A stretch of 64,000 nucleotides of DNA from Leisingera aquaemixtae (GCF_001458395.1 NZ_CYSR01000031.1:124001-188000); one strand, 5' to 3'. Positions 19,252 through 27,619 are shown, numbered from the stretch's first letter. Program-made: numbers and translations. The notes: generated by a model from the letters alone, not told the origin.

Positions 19252-19416
19252 AATCCAATTGTTCCGATTGCAGGCGGGAAGGCAAGCGGATTGCTTGCAT
19301 TGCCATCAAAGCTTCATGCGGGCGGTGGAAAGGCACCGAAGACTGACGCATTTGGCATTGCCGCGGCAGAACGATCGCTTGCAGGATGGTACTGCTGTTC
19401 TTGGAGAGGGCCTGGC

Positions 19417-19839
19417 ATGGACTACCAAACGGTGGATGGAGACAGCTTCGGACGGTCCCTGCGCGGGATCGGGATCAATCTGCTGGTGCGGGATGTTCCG
19501 GCAGAAGTTGCCTTTTTAGAGACTGTTTTGGGCATGAAGGGCCATCAGGTGACGCAGGATTTTGCCATCGTTACCTATGGCGGACAGGTCTTTCAGCTGC
19601 ACAGAGACGGGACCTATGCGGAAAATCCTCTGCTGGGGCTGCTGCCGGAAAACCCGCCGCGCGGCGCCGGGATCGAGATCCGCCTGTATGATACCGACCC
19701 GGATGAGGCCGTGGTTCGGGCGGAGGCAGCGGGGGTCACCATCCTGCAGGCGCCCGCGGACAAGCCGCACGGCCTGCGCGAGGCCTATATCCTTTGTAAT
19801 AACGGCTATGCCTGGGTGCCGAGCCGGCCCAAGGGGTAA
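19417..19839 (+). CDS. VOC (glyoxalase/bleomycin-resistance) superfamily protein
   Basis: 140 residues from the ATG at 19417, supported by a GGAGAGGG site; the upstream frame has no family similarity. One complete pair of beta-alpha-beta-beta-beta modules is visible: INLLVRDVPAEVAFLETVLGM, then FAIVTYGGQVFQLHRD, then the second half GIEIRLYDTDPDEAVVRAEAAGVTIL ending in CNNGYAWVPS. Potential metal ligands are limited, so the reaction is unknown. The codons 19516-19530 include a rare TTA in the word TTAGAGACTG (see findings). Confidence 0.85.
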   Translation: MDYQTVDGDSFGRSLRGIGINLLVRDVPAEVAFLETVLGMKGHQVTQDFAIVTYGGQVFQLHRDGTYAENPLLGLLPENPPRGAGIEIRLYDTDPDEAVVRAEAAGVTILQAPADKPHGLREAYILCNNGYAWVPSRPKG

Positions 19840-19922
19840 GCGGCGGGAATTCCTCCCCTTTCGCTGCGGCGATGGCCGGTCCATGCTGGCCGGAACCGTT
19901 TGGATGCCGCGAGGGACCGCTG

Positions 19923-21113
19923 ATGCACGCCATTGCCGATACAACCGTCCTGGTCGAGGAGGGGGTGCTGACCCCGGATCAGGCCCGCACCATCGAGGCG
20001 CGCTCGCGCGAGGTGATGGTGGCGCTGGCGGTGAATGCGATCCTGTGTTTCGGGATCATCGCGGCCACTGCCGGGTTCATCTTCTGGCTGGCGGACCCGC
20101 TGGCGGTGGCGGTGACCGGCATCCTGATGCTGGGTGGCGGGCTGGCGGTGCTGGCGCGCGGCGGCGAGATGCTGCGGATGTTCGGCAATTCCGCCACCCT
20201 GATCGGCGCGGGGATGCTGATGGGCGGTGCCGGGATCGAGCTGGTGGACAAATACGAGGACATCGCCGGCTGGGTAATGCTGCCCGCCGGCGCGCTGGTG
20301 GCGCTGATCTGCACCTGGCGCTGGCGGCACGGGGCCTGGTCCACGGGGTTTGTGCTGGGCGCGATCCTGCTGATGGGGCTGGCCATGCATCTGGCGGCGA
20401 TCGAGCTGCTGCTGCAGCAATACGGCATCGGCTCGCCGCTGCGGAACCTGGCGCTGCTGTATTATGCGGCGGCGCTGGCCCTGGCAGGCTGGCAGGTGGA
20501 TGTGCGCTTTGTCACCGCACTGGCGATTGCGCCCTTTGCCCAGATGCTGGAGACCGGCACCGGCTATTTCCATGCGGCCTATGTGTTCTATTCGCCGGAA
20601 TCGACGCTGACGATCCTGCAGATGGTGCTGATGATCGTGCTCTGTGTCTGGGGCGCGTCCCGGTTGGCTGAGCGCGACGCCCGGCATCTGCGCATCCTGG
20701 CGATCCTGGGGTTTGTGGTTGCAAACCTCTGCGCACTGGTCGGTTCGCTGTGGGGGGATGTCGTGGGCGAAACCGTCTGGGGCCCGGGCCGCTTCAGCGA
20801 TGGCTACGAGGACTGGGACGCCTTTTCTACCGCCCGCGATGCCTTCCGCGACAGCGCGCTGTTCATTTCCGAGAACGTCTATTCGGTGCTGTGGGCGGTG
20901 GTGCTGGCGGCGGTTATCTTCTGGGCGGCGCAGCGGCATCAGCGCGGGCTGTTCAACGCGGCGCTGACCTTTGCCGCGATCCATGCCTATACGCAGATCT
21001 TCGAATCCTTCGCGGATGAGCCGCTGGCCTATGTGATCGGCGGTCTGGCCGCGATCCCGCTGGCCTGGGGGCTGTGGCGGCTGAATTTGTGGATGGCCGC
21101 CAAACAGGGCTAA
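19923..21113 (+). CDS. Polytopic membrane protein of unknown function
   Basis: 396 residues from the ATG at 19923. After a short soluble N-terminus (EEGVLTPDQARTIEARSREV) the chain consists of roughly twelve hydrophobic segments. The N-terminal arrangement of a short acidic helix before a helical bundle is like that of several uncharacterised bacterial membrane-protein families, but I do not recognise a specific one. No transporter or enzyme motif is visible. It follows the VOC gene on the same strand with about 80 nt between them. The stop codon is immediately followed by a large palindrome. Confidence 0.7.
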   Translation: MHAIADTTVLVEEGVLTPDQARTIEARSREVMVALAVNAILCFGIIAATAGFIFWLADPLAVAVTGILMLGGGLAVLARGGEMLRMFGNSATLIGAGMLMGGAGIELVDKYEDIAGWVMLPAGALVALICTWRWRHGAWSTGFVLGAILLMGLAMHLAAIELLLQQYGIGSPLRNLALLYYAAALALAGWQVDVRFVTALAIAPFAQMLETGTGYFHAAYVFYSPESTLTILQMVLMIVLCVWGASRLAERDARHLRILAILGFVVANLCALVGSLWGDVVGETVWGPGRFSDGYEDWDAFSTARDAFRDSALFISENVYSVLWAVVLAAVIFWAAQRHQRGLFNAALTFAAIHAYTQIFESFADEPLAYVIGGLAAIPLAWGLWRLNLWMAAKQG

Positions 21114-21114
21114 C

Positions 21115-21161
21115 GGTGGGCGGAATCGCCCACCCTACGTAGGGTGGGCAATTTGCCCACC
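21115..21161. repeat. Nested palindromic element shared with the end of the AraC gene
   Basis: Two hairpins, GGTGGGC-ggaatc-GCCCACC (21115-21134) and GGTGGGC-aattt-GCCCACC (21143-21161), are joined by a CTACGTAG centre, and the whole central GCCCACCCTAC is mirrored by its exact complement (21129-21150). It can form either two hairpins or one long stem, and may serve as a bidirectional terminator between the convergent genes. GTAGGGTGGGC-type palindromes are common dispersed elements in proteobacteria. Confidence 0.85.
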
Positions 21162-22094
21162 ACCGCGCAAGGTCCGCGGAGTGACACCAAACTCCGCCTT
21201 GAACGCCCGCGTGAGGGCGCTCGGGTCGTCATAGCCGCAGCGCAGGGCAATCTCCGATACGCTCAAAACAGTCTCTAACACGAGCTTTCTGGCCTGTATC
21301 AACCGCAGCCGACGGTAGACGGCCTGCGGCGTTGCCCCCAGTTCGGCCTTCATCCGGGCCTCCAGATCCTTCTGGCTGCGGCCTGCTTTCCTGGCCACGG
21401 CAGCAATCGGCAAGGGCGCTTCCAAGTTAGCCTGCATCACCGCAACCGCGCGGGCCACGGACTTGCCGCGCACCAGGATCGGGTCCTGGGTCTCGGTTGC
21501 CTCAGGCGCCATGAATAGCGCGGCCACCTCGAGCCGCAGCGCGGCCCCGTGCTGCTCGCCAATCAGCTCCATCATGGTGTCAAAGGCGGCAAGCGCGCCG
21601 GTGCAGGTGATGCGGTTGCCATCCCAAACCTGGCGGGTGCGCTCGGCCTGAACCTCAGGGAAAGCCTCGGTGAAGCGGCCCAGCTCCTCCCAATGGATTG
21701 TGGCCCGCCGCCCGTCCAGCAGCCCGGCGCCTGCCAGCAGCCAGGCGCCGGTGTCAAACCCCGCCAGTCGCTTGTAGCGGCGCGCGGCGGACTTAAGCGC
21801 CCGGGCGGTGGCCACGGTGGCATGGCGCAGGAAGTCATAAGACGGCATCGCGATCAGCAAATCGCCGCTGCAGTCGCCTAGCTGCCCATGCGCCCGCACC
21901 TCCATGCCGGACGAGGACACCGCCGGTGCGCCGCCCAGAGTCAGGAACCGCCAAGCATAGGCCTGCCGCCCGGCAAAGGTGTTGGCCGCCCGCAGCGGCT
22001 CCACCGTGTTGGCCAGGCAATGGGCGGAGAAGGCGTCAAACAGCAGCACATCAATTTGCTGCAACGCAGCAGTATCTTTAGTCCAATTCCGCAT
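21135..22094 (-). CDS. GlxA-type AraC-family transcriptional regulator
   Basis: 319 residues from the ATG at 22094; the longer frame would overrun the divergent gene. The N-terminal two thirds is a DJ-1/PfpI-like amidase fold (IDVLLFDAFSAHCLANTVEPLRAANTFAG ... DTGAWLLAGAGLLDGRRATIHWE), and the C-terminus has two AraC helix-turn-helix motifs (PIAAVARKAGRSQKDLEARMKAELG; VSEIALRCGYDDPSALTRAFKAEFGVTPRTLR). GlxA-type regulators such as CdhR and GbdR act on quaternary-amine and amino-acid catabolism. Its position divergent from the acyl-CoA dehydrogenase gene makes control of that cluster likely. The last residues GGGQIAHPT are encoded by the palindrome. Confidence 0.92.
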   Translation of the reverse strand: MRNWTKDTAALQQIDVLLFDAFSAHCLANTVEPLRAANTFAGRQAYAWRFLTLGGAPAVSSSGMEVRAHGQLGDCSGDLLIAMPSYDFLRHATVATARALKSAARRYKRLAGFDTGAWLLAGAGLLDGRRATIHWEELGRFTEAFPEVQAERTRQVWDGNRITCTGALAAFDTMMELIGEQHGAALRLEVAALFMAPEATETQDPILVRGKSVARAVAVMQANLEAPLPIAAVARKAGRSQKDLEARMKAELGATPQAVYRRLRLIQARKLVLETVLSVSEIALRCGYDDPSALTRAFKAEFGVTPRTLRGGGQIAHPT

Positions 22095-22173
22095 GATTAT
22101 TTCTATCTCTGCACGATAGGCGCGCGCAAGCGGCGTACTCTGATCCGCAACAGATTTGCCAAGGAAGAGCACC

Positions 22174-23337
22174 ATGCAGTTCGGGATGACCGAAGAACAA
22201 TCGATGATCGTCGAAACCACCCGCGCCTTTGTGGAAAAGGAGCTCTATCCGCATGAGGCGGAGATCGAGCGCACTGGCCATTTGGACATGGATGTGATCC
22301 GCGATGTGCAGAAGAAGGCGATGGAAGCCGGGCTCTATGCGGCCAACATGCCCGAGGAGGTGGGCGGTGCCGGCCTCGATACCCTGACCTGGCTGATGTA
22401 CGAAAAGGAACTGGGCCGCGCCAATTACGCGCTGCACTGGACCGGCGTTGCGCGCCCGTCGAATATCCTGCTGGCGGGCACCGGGGAACAGAAGGAGAAA
22501 TACCTGTTCCCCTGCATGAAGGGAGAGAAATGGGATTGCCTCGCGATGACAGAGCCGGATGCAGGTTCCGACCTGCGCGGCATGAAGGCGACTGCGCGCA
22601 AGGATGGCGATGACTGGATCCTGAACGGCACCAAGCATTTCATCAGCCACGCGGACATTGCCGATTTCGCCATCTGCTTCATGGCCACCGGGGTGGAGGA
22701 CACGCCGCGCGGGCCGAAGAAGAAGATCACCGCCTTCTTCGTCGACAAGGGCACGCCGGGATTTGAGGTGCGCGACGGCTACGGCAACGTCAGCCACCGC
22801 GGCTATACAAACTCGGTGCTGGAGTTTGACGATTGCCGCCTGCCGTCCTCTGCCATTCTGGGTGAGGCGGACAAAGGGTTCGAGGTTGCCAACACCTGGC
22901 TGGGCGCCACCCGCCTGCAAGTGGCCGCCACCTGCCTGGGTCGCGCGGAACGGGCTCTGCAGCACTCGGTGGAATACGCCGCCGAGCGCAAGCAGTTCGG
23001 CCAGCAGATCGGCAAGTTCCAGGGCATTTCCTTCAAGCTGGCCGACATGGCACTGGAGCTGAAGGCGGCGAACCTCTTGACGTGGGAAGCTGGCTGGAAG
23101 TTCGATCAGGGCACTGTGACTGAGGCCGACATGTCGATGGCCAAGCTGAAGGCAACCGAGATGCTGGCCTTTGTCGCCGATGAGGCGATCCAGATCCACG
23201 GCGGCATGGGCTTGATGGATGAGTTGCCGCTGGAACGCATCTGGCGCGACGCGCGGGTGGAGCGTATCTGGGAAGGCACCAGTGAAATCCAGCGGCACAT
23301 CATCAGCCGCGAGATGCTGCGCGCCGTCGGAGGCTGA
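22174..23337 (+). CDS. Acyl-CoA dehydrogenase
   Basis: 387 residues from the ATG at 22174 (AAGGAAGAG site). FAD-dependent alpha,beta-dehydrogenation of an acyl-CoA is expected. Visible family signatures are CLAMTEPDAGSDLRGMKATA and the C-terminal QIHGGMGLMDELPLERIWRDAR...IWEGTSEIQR; the Glu in WEGTSEI is at the catalytic-base position of MCAD-type enzymes. The chain length is not established. First gene of a run with a SelW-like protein, an NDP-forming acyl-CoA ligase and a CaiD-like hydratase. Confidence 0.94.
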   Translation: MQFGMTEEQSMIVETTRAFVEKELYPHEAEIERTGHLDMDVIRDVQKKAMEAGLYAANMPEEVGGAGLDTLTWLMYEKELGRANYALHWTGVARPSNILLAGTGEQKEKYLFPCMKGEKWDCLAMTEPDAGSDLRGMKATARKDGDDWILNGTKHFISHADIADFAICFMATGVEDTPRGPKKKITAFFVDKGTPGFEVRDGYGNVSHRGYTNSVLEFDDCRLPSSAILGEADKGFEVANTWLGATRLQVAATCLGRAERALQHSVEYAAERKQFGQQIGKFQGISFKLADMALELKAANLLTWEAGWKFDQGTVTEADMSMAKLKATEMLAFVADEAIQIHGGMGLMDELPLERIWRDARVERIWEGTSEIQRHIISREMLRAVGG

Positions 23338-23340
23338 TCC

Positions 23341-23649
23341 ATGACCGGGTCCGGGAAACCCCCAGAGAAACCTGCCGTTACCATTACCTACTGCACCGGC
23401 TGCAACTGGCTGCTGCGGGCCGGCTGGATGGCGCAGGAGCTGCTGCAGACCTTCCAGGGCACCTTGGGCGGGGTGACACTGGTCCCCGGAGACACGGGCG
23501 GAATCTTTGAGATCCATGTTGACAAGGAACTGGTCTGGGACCGCAAGCGGGACGGCGGCTTTCCGGATGCGAAAGAGTTGAAGACCCGCGTGCGCGACCG
23601 GATTGACCCGGACCGGGATCTGGGCCATCTCGACCGGCCTGCACCTTGA
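23341..23649 (+). CDS. SelT/SelW/SelH (Rdx) family thioredoxin-fold protein
   Basis: 102 residues. The redox motif YCTGCNWLLRAGWMAQELLQTF near residue 17 is the CxxC of the Rdx family; in some homologues the second Cys position region carries selenocysteine, but here both are ordinary Cys. The later segment GGIFEIHVDKELVWDRKRDGGFPDAKELK matches the family beta-strand and the conserved GGFP. Function in bacteria is unknown; a redox role is inferred. It starts 3 nt after the acyl-CoA dehydrogenase stop and is almost certainly co-translated. Confidence 0.88.
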   Translation: MTGSGKPPEKPAVTITYCTGCNWLLRAGWMAQELLQTFQGTLGGVTLVPGDTGGIFEIHVDKELVWDRKRDGGFPDAKELKTRVRDRIDPDRDLGHLDRPAP

Positions 23650-23665
23650 AACCCGGCAGTTTTTC

Positions 23666-23699
23666 GCCTTCGGCGAGGATATTTGAAGGCCAGAAGAAG
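23666..23699 (+). repeat. Dispersed repeat box, copy C
   Basis: CGCC-TTC-GGCG mini-hairpin, GAGGATATTTGAA and GGCCAGAAGAAG, immediately after the SelW-like gene. It is in inverted orientation to the copy at 23826-23857. Confidence 0.75.
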
Positions 23700-23825
23700 A
23701 ATGAAACCAGATCCAGCCCCCGGAGGGCAGCGCCGCAACCGGGGGCCTTCTCCTGGCGCGGTCATCGGCGTCCCCGCCTGTACCGCGCAACCAGCGTTGC
23801 CGATTCTGGTTAATAAAACCCTGTG

Positions 23826-23857
23826 CTTCTTCTGGCTGAAAATATCCCCGCCGGAGG
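23826..23857 (-). repeat. Dispersed repeat box, copy D
   Basis: On the minus strand CCTCCGGCGGGGATATTTTC then AGCCAGAAGAAG. It matches copy B in its CCTCCGGC prefix and faces copy C across 126 nt. Confidence 0.78.
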
Positions 23858-23891
23858 CTTCCGAACTCTCAACCAGCGGATCCGTTCCAGA

Positions 23892-25922
23892 ATGACACGC
23901 GACCTTTCCCGCCTTTTCCGTCCCAAATCCATAGCTGTGATCGGCGGCGGCGCATGGTGCCGCCTGGTGATTGAGCAGTGCCGGAAGATGGGGTTCGGCG
24001 GCGCCATCTGGCCGGTCCATCCCAAGGCCGAAGACGTCGCGGGCCTGCCTGCGTTCAAGGACGCGGACAGCCTGCCGGAGGCGCCGGACGCGGCCTTCAT
24101 CGGGGTGAACCGCTTTGCCGCAATCGAAGTGGTGCGGGCGCTGTCCGCCCGCGGCGCCGGCGGGGCGGTGTGCTTTGCTTCCGGCTTTCTGGAGGCCGCG
24201 GCCGAGGACGCTGAAGGCGCGAACCTGCAGGCGCTGCTTCTGGAAGCGGCGGGGGAGATGCCGTTTCTCGGTCCCAATTGCTATGGCTTCATCAACTATC
24301 TGGACGGTGCGTTGTTATGGCCGGACCAGCATGGCGGGCAGCGGGCGGAGAAAGGTGTGGCGCTGGTCACCCAAAGCTCCAACATCGCCATCAACCTTAC
24401 CATGCAGAAGCGCGGGCTGCCGCTGGCCTATGTGGTCACCGCTGGCAACCAGGCGCAGTCGGGCATTGCCGCCATTGGCGAGGCGCTGCTGGAAGACGAC
24501 CGCGTCACCGCGCTGGGCCTGCATATCGAGGGCTTTGGCGACCTGCGCGCGTTTGAGGCACTGGCTGCCCGCGCCCGCGAGCTGGGTAAGCCGATTGTCG
24601 CACTGAAGGTTGGCAAATCGGCTGAAGCCCAGGCTGCAACGGTGTCCCATACCGCCTCGCTTGCGGGCGGTGACGCGGGGGCCGGGGCTTTGCTCTCGCG
24701 CCTCGGCATCCCGCGTCTGGAGAATCTGCCATCTTTCCTGGAGACTTTGAAGCTGCTGCATGTGACGGGGCGGCTGCCGTCGAACCGCATCGCGACAATC
24801 AGCTGCTCTGGCGGGGAGGCCAGCCTGGCGGCAGACACCGGCCACACGCGCAACGTCGTGTTTCCGCCGCTGAACGAGCGGCAGAAAACCGACCTGCGCG
24901 ACGCGCTTGGCCCGATGGTGGCGCTGGCGAACCCGCTCGACTACCACACCTATATCTGGCGCGACAGCGAGGCGATGACCAAAGCGTTTTCTGCGATGAT
25001 GGATCCGCAGCTGGCGATGACCATGCTGATCGTCGACTTCCCGCGCGAGGACCGCTGCGATGCATCGGACTGGGAGTGCACCATTCAGGCCGCCATCGGT
25101 TCGCGCGAGCGGACCGGGGCCAATGTCGGCCTCGTCGCCACTCTGCCGGAACTGCTGCCGGAGGCCGTGGCGGCCCGGCTGATGGAAGCAGGCGTAGTGC
25201 CTTTCTGCGGCCTGAGCGAAGCGATTGCCGCCTGTGAGGCCGCCAGCCTGCCGCTGCCGGAAACACCTGTGCCGCTGCTGCTGCCGACGCCGGCTGTAGA
25301 GCCGGATCTGGTGCCCGAAGCCGATGCCAAGTGGCAACTGGCAAGCTACGGGTTGCGTGTTCCGCGGTCCAAACGGGCGGCCTCTGCCACCAATGCCCGC
25401 GCAGTGGCGGTGGATGTCGGCTTCCCCGTGGTGCTGAAGGGCGAAGGCGTCGCGCACAAGACCGAAGCGGGGGCTGTGGTGCTGAACCTGAACTCCGGCC
25501 AGGAAGTGAGCGATGCTGCCTTCAGCATGCCCGCGTCGCGCTTTCTGGTCGAGGAAATGGTCACCGGCGCGGTGGCCGAGCTGCTGATCGGCGTGGTCAA
25601 GGACCCGGCGCATGGCTTTGTCATGACGCTGGCGGCGGGCGGCACTTTGACCGAGCTGATGGAGGACAGCGCGTCCTTCCTTCTGCCCGCTTCCGATGCG
25701 GACATCGAAGCGGCGCTCCAGTCGCTGCGCATCGCAAAACTGCTGGATGGCTACCGCGGCGCCCCGGCAGCAGACCGCGAGGCAATCCTGCGTGCCGTCC
25801 GCGCCGTCGAAGCCTATGTCATGGAAAACGCGCTGGGGCTGGAGGAGATCGAGATCAACCCGCTTTTGTGCACGCCGGCGGATGCGGTGGCTGCAGACGC
25901 GCTGATGCGGCGGAAATACTAG
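23892..25922 (+). CDS. Acetate-CoA ligase family (NDP-forming acyl-CoA synthetase)
   Basis: 676 residues from the ATG at 23892; the 23 codons upstream read through repeat copy D and are not coding. Domains in order: CoA-binding Rossmann domain (LFRPKSIAVIGGG), succinyl-CoA-ligase-like domains with VSHTASLAGGD near residue 250 (His at the phospho-histidine position), and a C-terminal ATP-grasp domain (FPVVLKGEGVAHKTEAGAVVLNL ... LEEIEINPLL). It activates a carboxylic acid to its CoA thioester with ATP. Between an acyl-CoA dehydrogenase and a CaiD-like hydratase it most likely supplies the acyl-CoA for this pathway. Confidence 0.92.
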   Translation: MTRDLSRLFRPKSIAVIGGGAWCRLVIEQCRKMGFGGAIWPVHPKAEDVAGLPAFKDADSLPEAPDAAFIGVNRFAAIEVVRALSARGAGGAVCFASGFLEAAAEDAEGANLQALLLEAAGEMPFLGPNCYGFINYLDGALLWPDQHGGQRAEKGVALVTQSSNIAINLTMQKRGLPLAYVVTAGNQAQSGIAAIGEALLEDDRVTALGLHIEGFGDLRAFEALAARARELGKPIVALKVGKSAEAQAATVSHTASLAGGDAGAGALLSRLGIPRLENLPSFLETLKLLHVTGRLPSNRIATISCSGGEASLAADTGHTRNVVFPPLNERQKTDLRDALGPMVALANPLDYHTYIWRDSEAMTKAFSAMMDPQLAMTMLIVDFPREDRCDASDWECTIQAAIGSRERTGANVGLVATLPELLPEAVAARLMEAGVVPFCGLSEAIAACEAASLPLPETPVPLLLPTPAVEPDLVPEADAKWQLASYGLRVPRSKRAASATNARAVAVDVGFPVVLKGEGVAHKTEAGAVVLNLNSGQEVSDAAFSMPASRFLVEEMVTGAVAELLIGVVKDPAHGFVMTLAAGGTLTELMEDSASFLLPASDADIEAALQSLRIAKLLDGYRGAPAADREAILRAVRAVEAYVMENALGLEEIEINPLLCTPADAVAADALMRRKY

Positions 25923-25960
25923 GGCTTTGGCCCTAAAACAGAACGGCATGGCCCATGCCG
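25921..25960 (+). other. Intercistronic hairpin pair
   Basis: AGGGC-TTTG-GCCCT (25921-25934) and the perfect CGGCATGG-C-CCATGCCG (25944-25960) lie between the acyl-CoA ligase and the hydratase. The second hairpin buries the ATG at 25955, which argues against that codon as the start of the next gene. Confidence 0.7.
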
Positions 25961-25987
25961 GGAGGAGATGAGAGGAGCGACAGCCCC

Positions 25988-26758
25988 GTGAAAACCCGCC
26001 GTGACGGCGCCATTCTGGAAGTGACCCTGGACCGGCCCAAGGCCAATGCCATTGATCTGGCCACCAGCCGGGTGATGGGCGAGGTGTTCCGCGATTTCCG
26101 CGATGATCCGGAACTGCGCGTGGCGATCCTGACCGGCGGCGGCGAAAAGTTCTTTTGCCCGGGCTGGGACCTGAAGGCAGCGGCTGACGGTGATGCGGTG
26201 GATGGCGATTACGGCGTCGGCGGTTTTGGCGGGCTGCAGGAGCTGCGCGATATGAACAAGCCGGTGATTGCCGCTGTGAACGGGATCGCCTGCGGCGGCG
26301 GGCTGGAGCTGGCGCTGTCGGCCGACATGATCATCGCTGCCGATCACGCCACCTTTGCGCTGCCGGAAATCCGCTCCGGCACCGTTGCGGATGCGGCCAG
26401 CGTGAAACTCCCCAAACGCATCCCCTATCACATCGCCATGGAGCTACTGCTGACCGGGCGCTGGTTCGATGCCGAAGAGGCCAACCGCTGGGGCCTGGTG
26501 AATGAGATCGTGGCGGCGGATCAGCTGATGGACCGCGCCTGGGAGCTGGCGCGGCTGCTCGCCTCCGGCCCGCCGCTGGTGTATGCGGCGATCAAGGAGA
26601 TCGTGCGCGATGCCGAGGACAGCAAGTTCCAGGACGCGATGAACCGGATCACCCGGAGGCAGCTGAAAACCGTGGACGTGCTCTATGGCTCCGAGGACAA
26701 CCTGGAAGGCGCCCGCGCCTTCGCTGAAAAGCGCGATCCGGTCTGGAAGGGGCGCTGA
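25988..26758 (+). CDS. Enoyl-CoA hydratase, carnitinyl-CoA dehydratase (CaiD)-like
   Basis: 256 residues from a GTG at 25988, chosen because GAGAGGAG precedes it and the resulting N-terminus KTRRDGAILEVTLDRPKANAID aligns with CaiD; the alternative ATG (25955) is inside a hairpin with no ribosome site. Crotonase-fold signatures: GGEKFFCPGWDLKA (oxyanion hole) and NGIACGGGLELALSADMIIAAD, with ALPEIRSGTVADAASVKLPKRIPYHIAMELLLTG following. CaiD interconverts crotonobetainyl-CoA and carnitinyl-CoA; resemblance is by sequence memory, and a general enoyl-CoA hydratase is the alternative. Last gene of the acyl-CoA cluster. Confidence 0.85.
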   Translation: MKTRRDGAILEVTLDRPKANAIDLATSRVMGEVFRDFRDDPELRVAILTGGGEKFFCPGWDLKAAADGDAVDGDYGVGGFGGLQELRDMNKPVIAAVNGIACGGGLELALSADMIIAADHATFALPEIRSGTVADAASVKLPKRIPYHIAMELLLTGRWFDAEEANRWGLVNEIVAADQLMDRAWELARLLASGPPLVYAAIKEIVRDAEDSKFQDAMNRITRRQLKTVDVLYGSEDNLEGARAFAEKRDPVWKGR

Positions 26759-26815
26759 CGCGGTACTCCCGCCTGCTGCGGGACATCTGAAGATGCCCCT
26801 GCACAGTTGGGCCGG

Positions 26816-26963
26816 GCGCCGCGCTTCGCGCGGCGCAATCCATTCGCTGAGAAGCTCTTGAGGAGCAGGTCTGCTCCTCAAGCAGCCAGTCCGATTTTGT
26901 GATCCGTCAGCACAGCCTCAAGGGCAAGCCGCGCGTGCCGCGCGGAGGCTGCGCCTCCCTTGA
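26816..26963. other. Hairpin-rich convergent intergenic region with predicted three-way junction
   Basis: Between two convergent genes (stops at 26758 and 26984) lie GCGCCGCGC-TTC-GCGCGGCGC (26816-26836), CTTGAGGAGCA-GGTC-TGCTCCTCAAG (26857-26882), and a composite from 26918 to 26963. In the composite an outer stem TCAAGGG/CCCTTGA encloses CCGCGCG-TGC-CGCGCGG and AGGC-TGC-GCCT. All stems are exact. No U-tract follows, so simple termination is not the obvious role. Confidence 0.7.
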
Positions 26964-26983
26964 CCCTGTGCAAACGGCAGGGG

Positions 26984-27619
26984 CTACCCCTTCTGAAACA
27001 AGGTGATAAGCGCGGTGTCGTTCTTGTGCGCGCCGGTGGCGCGCGGGCCGTAGATCTGCACTTCAGGCAGGGTCAGGTTCCTGATCCATTGACCGCTGAG
27101 CAGCCGGTCGAAGGCGTCAGCAAATCCCGCCTTTTCGTAGAACTTTGCGTTCACCGACAGCGCAAACCAGGCATCGGCCGCCGCCACCCGCAGCAGGGCG
27201 GGCAGCACCTCAGGGCCGAGGTGGCCGTGGGTGAAGGTGCCGGAGGACACCACACCGCGGTAGGAGCCGCGCGGAACCGGGATGCCCTCCATCAGGTCGG
27301 CCTCGATCACGTCGCGGTAGGCGTCCTTGCGCAGGGCTTCGGCCAGCATAGCAGCGCTGATGTCAGTGGCGTCGACGGGTTCGACCCCAAGTGCCCGCAG
27401 CGCCTGGCCGCAAAGGCCGGTGCCTGCGCCGGCGTCCAGCACCGGGCCCTCGCCGCCGGCGGCGGCAAAGGCCTTGGCAGTTTGTGCGGGCAGCAGGTAA
27501 TCCTGACCGGCGGCGAAGTCCTGGTCGTATGTGCCGGCCCAGTCCGCATAGAGCCGCCGTGATCCCTCAGGCGTGCTCAGCGTATAGGCATCGGTCAATC
27601 CCGGTGCTTGCTTTTTCAT
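26984..27619 (-). CDS. Class I SAM-dependent methyltransferase
   Basis: 211 residues from the ATG at 27619. The AdoMet-binding motif I is PVLDAGAGTGLCGQALRALG near residue 64, followed by motif II PVDATDISAAMLAEA and a DLMEGIPVP acidic motif. The N-terminus LSTPEGSRRLYADWAGTYDQDF is typical of small-molecule methyltransferases. The acceptor is unknown. The gene is divergent from an SDR with about 70 nt between starts. Confidence 0.88.
   Translation of the reverse strand: MKKQAPGLTDAYTLSTPEGSRRLYADWAGTYDQDFAAGQDYLLPAQTAKAFAAAGGEGPVLDAGAGTGLCGQALRALGVEPVDATDISAAMLAEALRKDAYRDVIEADLMEGIPVPRGSYRGVVSSGTFTHGHLGPEVLPALLRVAAADAWFALSVNAKFYEKAGFADAFDRLLSGQWIRNLTLPEVQIYGPRATGAHKNDTALITLFQKG

Noticed and set aside
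25955..25990. ATG at 25955 as start of the CaiD-like gene
   Set aside because: It lies in an exact hairpin and lacks a ribosome site; the GTG at 25988 has GAGAGGAG upstream and aligns with the family start.
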